Assembly: GCF_013113835.1 (NCBI RefSeq)
Contig: NZ_VTYQ01000017.1
Coordinates: forward strand, 1 to 64,000
Source: Vibrio sp. RE88
Lineage (GTDB): Bacteria > Pseudomonadota > Gammaproteobacteria > Enterobacterales > Vibrionaceae
Length of the DNA stretch: 64,000 bases
Direction: 5' to 3'
Positions 61,186 to 64,000 of this stretch are shown here, in pieces. The notes under the pieces are model-generated. The model was not told the DNA's origin, made no database searches, and was given only the letters and a program-made list of their open reading frames with translations. The position numbers and the translations under genes were made by a program. Position 1 is the first letter of the stretch, and each line of letters starts with the position of its first letter.

Positions 61186-62067
61186 TCAGTCAAGCAGTTG
61201 CTTGAGGTGCTCTTCCAACCATAAGAGTGCTGGCCCCTTACCTGAACTTTTCAAGGTCGCCACATCCACAGGTGGGCTCCAAGTCTTGTGATCAATCGAA
61301 ACACGTAACTCAACCAAGGCGCCTGACTCAATAGCAGGATCCACCATGTGAGCAGGCAGATAGGACCAACCTAAGTTGCCGTGCAGAATAGTGTGCTTAA
61401 TCGAGCTAAAACTGTTTGACCACCACACCTTGGACGCCAGCACGGGAAATTGCTGTAAGGTGGCGCCTTGGTTACCACGCGGTAACAACTGACGGTATTT
61501 GATGGCATCAGTGATCGTGACCGTATCCAGCTCAGCCAGAGGGTGAGCTGGATGGCAGATCGCTTTAAACGGCAAATGCCCAATAAAGCACGGGTGAATG
61601 TCCTGACTAAAATCCAAATCAGTAAACATGATGCCAATGTCTGCCAGACGTGAAGTCAAAGACTCGACGACATCCATACTGGCGGTCGAAATCAGTTCAA
61701 TCTCTGTGGCCGGAAAGGCCTCCGCAAACTGATGAAGTATCTTCGGTAAACTCGGCACCATGAGCGCATCGTCGACGGCAAGACGAATGAGTTCCTCATC
61801 GCCGTTTTCAATCGATTCCACTGATGCGTTCAGCTCTTCCACCTGCAAGACAATCGCTTTGACCTGCTTAAACAACTGACGCCCTTCACGGGTTAGCGTT
61901 GGCTTACGCGTCGAACGATCAAATAGCTGAATATTCAGATCAATCTCTAGATTGTTGATTCCCTGACTCACCGCTGACTGCACTTTGCCCAACTTTCTCG
62001 CACTAGCGGAAAAGGAGCCCTGCTCAACGGCTTCAACAAACATCCTTAGTTGCTCAATGTTATACAT
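61186..62067 (-). CDS. LysR-family regulator of the PACE exporter
   Basis: 293 residues. Winged helix MYNIEQLRMFVEAVEQGSFSASARKLGKVQSAVSQGINNLEIDLNIQLFDRSTRKPTLTREG. Divergent from a PACE-type efflux gene with 91 bases between; in Acinetobacter the PACE gene aceI is activated by the LysR protein AceR from the same position. The same relation is likely here, with the inducer unknown. Confidence 0.92.
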   Translation of the reverse strand: MYNIEQLRMFVEAVEQGSFSASARKLGKVQSAVSQGINNLEIDLNIQLFDRSTRKPTLTREGRQLFKQVKAIVLQVEELNASVESIENGDEELIRLAVDDALMVPSLPKILHQFAEAFPATEIELISTASMDVVESLTSRLADIGIMFTDLDFSQDIHPCFIGHLPFKAICHPAHPLAELDTVTITDAIKYRQLLPRGNQGATLQQFPVLASKVWWSNSFSSIKHTILHGNLGWSYLPAHMVDPAIESGALVELRVSIDHKTWSPPVDVATLKSSGKGPALLWLEEHLKQLLD

Positions 62068-62079
62068 ATCATCATTCGT

Positions 62080-62092
62080 GATAGTTACTATC
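62080..62092. promoter_or_regulatory. LysR-type dyad before the PACE gene
   Basis: GATAGT-T-ACTATC, a 6-1-6 inverted repeat 13 bases before the regulator ATG and 67 bases before the exporter ATG. A good candidate binding site; related ATACTATTTATAG sequence follows at about 62115. Confidence 0.45.
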
Positions 62093-62158
62093 TTTATTCA
62101 ATCATAAATACCGATACTATTTATAGCAAATAATCAGTACATAAGTGAGAGAGAAACA

Positions 62159-62587
62159 ATGTCACATAAAGAACGCATTCTACATATGGTGCTATTTGAA
62201 CTGGTTGCCTTGATTTTAATGGCGACGCTAGCAACGCTGATCACTGGAAACGGCGCGGGCAAAATGGCGGGGCTAGCAATCGCACTATCGCTGATAGCGA
62301 TGGGTTGGAACTACATTTACAACTATGGTTACGACAAAATATTCGGCGCAGACCGCAGTAAGCGAACCGCCAAAGTACGTATTCTGCACGGGCTCGGATT
62401 CGAATTAGGCATGATGATCATCTCTTTCCCAGTTCTAATGTGGACATTGCAACTCGGATTCTGGTCAGTATTAGTCATGGATATTGGCGTGGTGATTTTC
62501 TTCGTCCTTTACTCCATCGGCTTCAACTGGGTTTACGACACTATTCGTCAACGTATTACCGCTCAGCGACTAGCCACTTCAGCATAA
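62159..62587 (+). CDS. PACE-family efflux transporter
   Basis: 142 residues, four helices in two tandem bacterial transmembrane pair repeats. Each repeat starts alike: MSHKERILHMVLFELVALILM and AKVRILHGLGFELGMMIISFP (RILHxxxFE motif with the Glu used for proton coupling). Family members export biocides such as chlorhexidine or, natively, polyamines. Regulated probably by the divergent LysR protein. Confidence 0.92.
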   Translation: MSHKERILHMVLFELVALILMATLATLITGNGAGKMAGLAIALSLIAMGWNYIYNYGYDKIFGADRSKRTAKVRILHGLGFELGMMIISFPVLMWTLQLGFWSVLVMDIGVVIFFVLYSIGFNWVYDTIRQRITAQRLATSA

Positions 62588-62683
62588 ACACAGATTCACG
62601 GGCTTTGGTTTTATCAAAGCTCGTGGTATTTAGCCGCTGTTCGCTTTACACTTCGCTTATGACTCCGCAAATCCACTTCATTA

Positions 62684-63097
62684 ATGCTCACTATTTCAAA
62701 CACAGTCACGCTTCAGGCCTGGGAGATTCAACTTACGGCAATTCGCGCTCAAGGTGCTGGCGGCCAGAATGTGAATAAAGTCTCTTCTGCGATACACCTG
62801 CAGTTTGATATAAAGCACTCAACACTTCCTGCGGTTTATAAAGAGCGCTTGCTGGCCTTAAATGATTCACGCATCTCCAAAGAAGGCGTTATCACCATCA
62901 AAGCGCAGCAATTCCGCACTCAGGAGCAGAACAAAGAAGACGCACTTAATCGTCTCGCCGAATTGATTCGCTCCGCTAATGTCGTACAGAAAAAACGCCG
63001 CGTAACCAAACCTACAAGAGCTTCGAAAGAAAGACGCCTAAAAGCCAAAGGGATAAAGTCACAAACTAAATCCTTGCGCGGTAAGGTGAGCCACTAA
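62684..63097 (+). CDS. arfB: Alternative ribosome-rescue factor (peptidyl-tRNA hydrolase ArfB)
   Basis: 137 residues. The GGQ motif of release factors is in RAQGAGGQNVNKVSSAIHLQF and hydrolyses the peptidyl-tRNA ester on stalled ribosomes. The C-terminal tail is strongly basic (KKRRVTKPTRASKERRLKAKG), which in ArfB enters the empty mRNA channel. Equals E. coli YaeJ. The ribosome site is weak, so expression may be low. Runs in the direction of the PACE gene, 96 bases downstream. Confidence 0.93.
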   Translation: MLTISNTVTLQAWEIQLTAIRAQGAGGQNVNKVSSAIHLQFDIKHSTLPAVYKERLLALNDSRISKEGVITIKAQQFRTQEQNKEDALNRLAELIRSANVVQKKRRVTKPTRASKERRLKAKGIKSQTKSLRGKVSH

Positions 63098-63252
63098 AAG
63101 AAGCACCGTTGGCCAAAGCGAGTGCGCGCCTGCCACAAAATATCAGCCTCAAACCACTGACGTTTCGCGTCTTGCTTTCTTCCCTCCGAGACAAAAGGTT
63201 CTGTACTAAACTGAACGGTATCTGTTTTGATTTGGTGCCAGGTTGGATTGTT
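63098..63252. other. Short intergenic stretch, nothing recognised
   Basis: No hairpin, gene or operator is evident between arfB and the solute-binding gene. Confidence 0.4.
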
Positions 63253-64000
63253 ATGCAACGTAAGTTTATACGCCGATATATTCCAACCAGCCGCCCAACA
63301 AACCTTTGCTACTTAACCGCGATGCTATTGGCTTCATTCAGTTCATCACAAGCAAGCGACACTCAGCTTCAAGGCAACACTCTAGTGACTCAGCTTGCCG
63401 AACACTTTTCTTCATCAACACTTTCATTCGATCAGCGAGAAGATGAGCTTCGCTGGTTTCAAAACGCCGCGAAGCCATATCAGGGAATGAAGATTAACGT
63501 GGTGTCGGAAGACATTCCCACTCACCGTTATGAATCGCTCGAACTGGCCAGAATGTTTACTCAACTTACTGGCATACAGGTAATCCATGAAGTCGTTGGG
63601 GAAGATGACTTGGTTAAGCGGTTGCAGCTACACATGCAAACTGATTTAAGTATCTACGATGGCTATGTCAATGATACCGACTTTATTGGTACCCACATCC
63701 GTAGCCAAAAAGTTGTGCCGATTTCCGAGTTTATGAAAAACGAATGGAAACACCTCACACTGCCTACATTGGATATCGACGACTTCATTGGGCTTAAGTT
63801 TGCAAAAGATGAAAATGGCACGGTTTACCAGTTACCCGATCAGCAATTTGCCAATTTGTACTGGTATCGACATGACTGGTTCAGCCGTCAGGACCTTCAA
63901 CAACAATTTGAACAAAAGTACGGCTACCCTCTCGCAGTGCCACAAAACTGGCGAGCCTATCAGGACATTGCGCATTTCTTCACCTACGACGTAAAAGAGA
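63253..64000 (+). CDS. Extracellular solute-binding protein (family 1 type), start only
   Basis: The frame is open from an ATG at 63253 to the window edge, so about 249 residues are seen and the C-terminus is missing. A signal peptide precedes mature residues near TAMLLASFSSSQASD. The sequence YQGMKINVVSEDIPTHRYESLELARMFTQLTGIQVIHEVVGEDDLVKRLQLHMQTDLSIYDGYVNDTDFIG fits family 1 sugar-type solute-binding proteins (search for ligand domain after the first beta strand). The ligand is unknown, and transporter partners would lie beyond the window. Confidence 0.8.
   Translation, partial: MQRKFIRRYIPTSRPTNLCYLTAMLLASFSSSQASDTQLQGNTLVTQLAEHFSSSTLSFDQREDELRWFQNAAKPYQGMKINVVSEDIPTHRYESLELARMFTQLTGIQVIHEVVGEDDLVKRLQLHMQTDLSIYDGYVNDTDFIGTHIRSQKVVPISEFMKNEWKHLTLPTLDIDDFIGLKFAKDENGTVYQLPDQQFANLYWYRHDWFSRQDLQQQFEQKYGYPLAVPQNWRAYQDIAHFFTYDVKE

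Overview
The window is chromosomal DNA from a marine gamma-proteobacterium of the genus Vibrio (Vibrionaceae). Several genes read as typical vibrio versions: the CatB9-like acetyltransferase, the PpsR/PpsA pair, the caa3 oxidase cluster with its DUF2909 gene, the CadC/ToxR-like regulator and the YjiH-family protein. Base composition looks even. I found no rRNA, tRNA, CRISPR array, insertion sequence or prophage. Genes are close-packed and many are separated by clear intrinsic terminators. The species is not determinable from what I can see.

Layout. 1-2831 (-): N-terminal part of a giant biofilm adhesin with a retention module, a TAAG di-alanine (LapG-type) site and repeats of about 143 residues, truncated by the window edge. 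It is divergent from a membrane EAL phosphodiesterase (3182-4771). 4.8-8.8 kb: aldo/keto reductase, XRE regulator, periplasmic alpha-amylase, small secreted protein. 8.9-13.6 kb: aroG (DAHP synthase) with a candidate leader ORF and TyrR-like sites, divergent from a four-gene polar amino acid ABC transporter. 13.6-21.4 kb: complete caa3-type cytochrome c oxidase locus (coxB-coxA-ctaG-coxC, DUF2909 on the other strand, SURF1, a CxxxC protein, ctaA, ctaB). 21.8-33.0 kb: phosphohexomutase, EamA transporter, solute-binding protein, small beta-barrel protein, ppsR/ppsA, YjiH-family protein, ferredoxin-NADP reductase, thioesterase.

33.0-40.4 kb: a copper/silver efflux operon (small Cys/His/Met protein, CusC, CusB fused to two CusF-like domains, CusA, Met/His-rich cupredoxin) behind a promoter with the 19-bp spacer and dyad of CueR-type control. 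40.4-42.8 kb: secreted beta-helix protein and pirin. 42.9-47.4 kb (-): a tightly coupled operon of a second MurE-like ligase with an altered substrate motif, a PBP5-like carboxypeptidase, an MFS exporter and a CatB acetyltransferase, divergent from a LysR gene and a serine peptidase. 50.0-52.3 kb: a three-gene operon of unknown function whose first product has a winged-helix look.

52.3-64.0 kb: VOC protein, small MscS channel, remnant of a MarC-family gene, TerC-family protein, a probable acid-response group (CadC/ToxR-like regulator, HdeA-like chaperone, histidine decarboxylase), a RibD-type reductase divergent from a TetR gene over a perfect palindrome, two LysR/exporter pairs (LysE and PACE), arfB, and the start of an extracellular solute-binding protein.

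The parts most likely to hold undescribed biology are the MurE-like/carboxypeptidase/MFS/CatB operon, the unknown three-gene operon, the aroG leader, and the HdeA-like/histidine decarboxylase/CadC-like group. All functional calls rest on reading motifs by eye; no database search was run.
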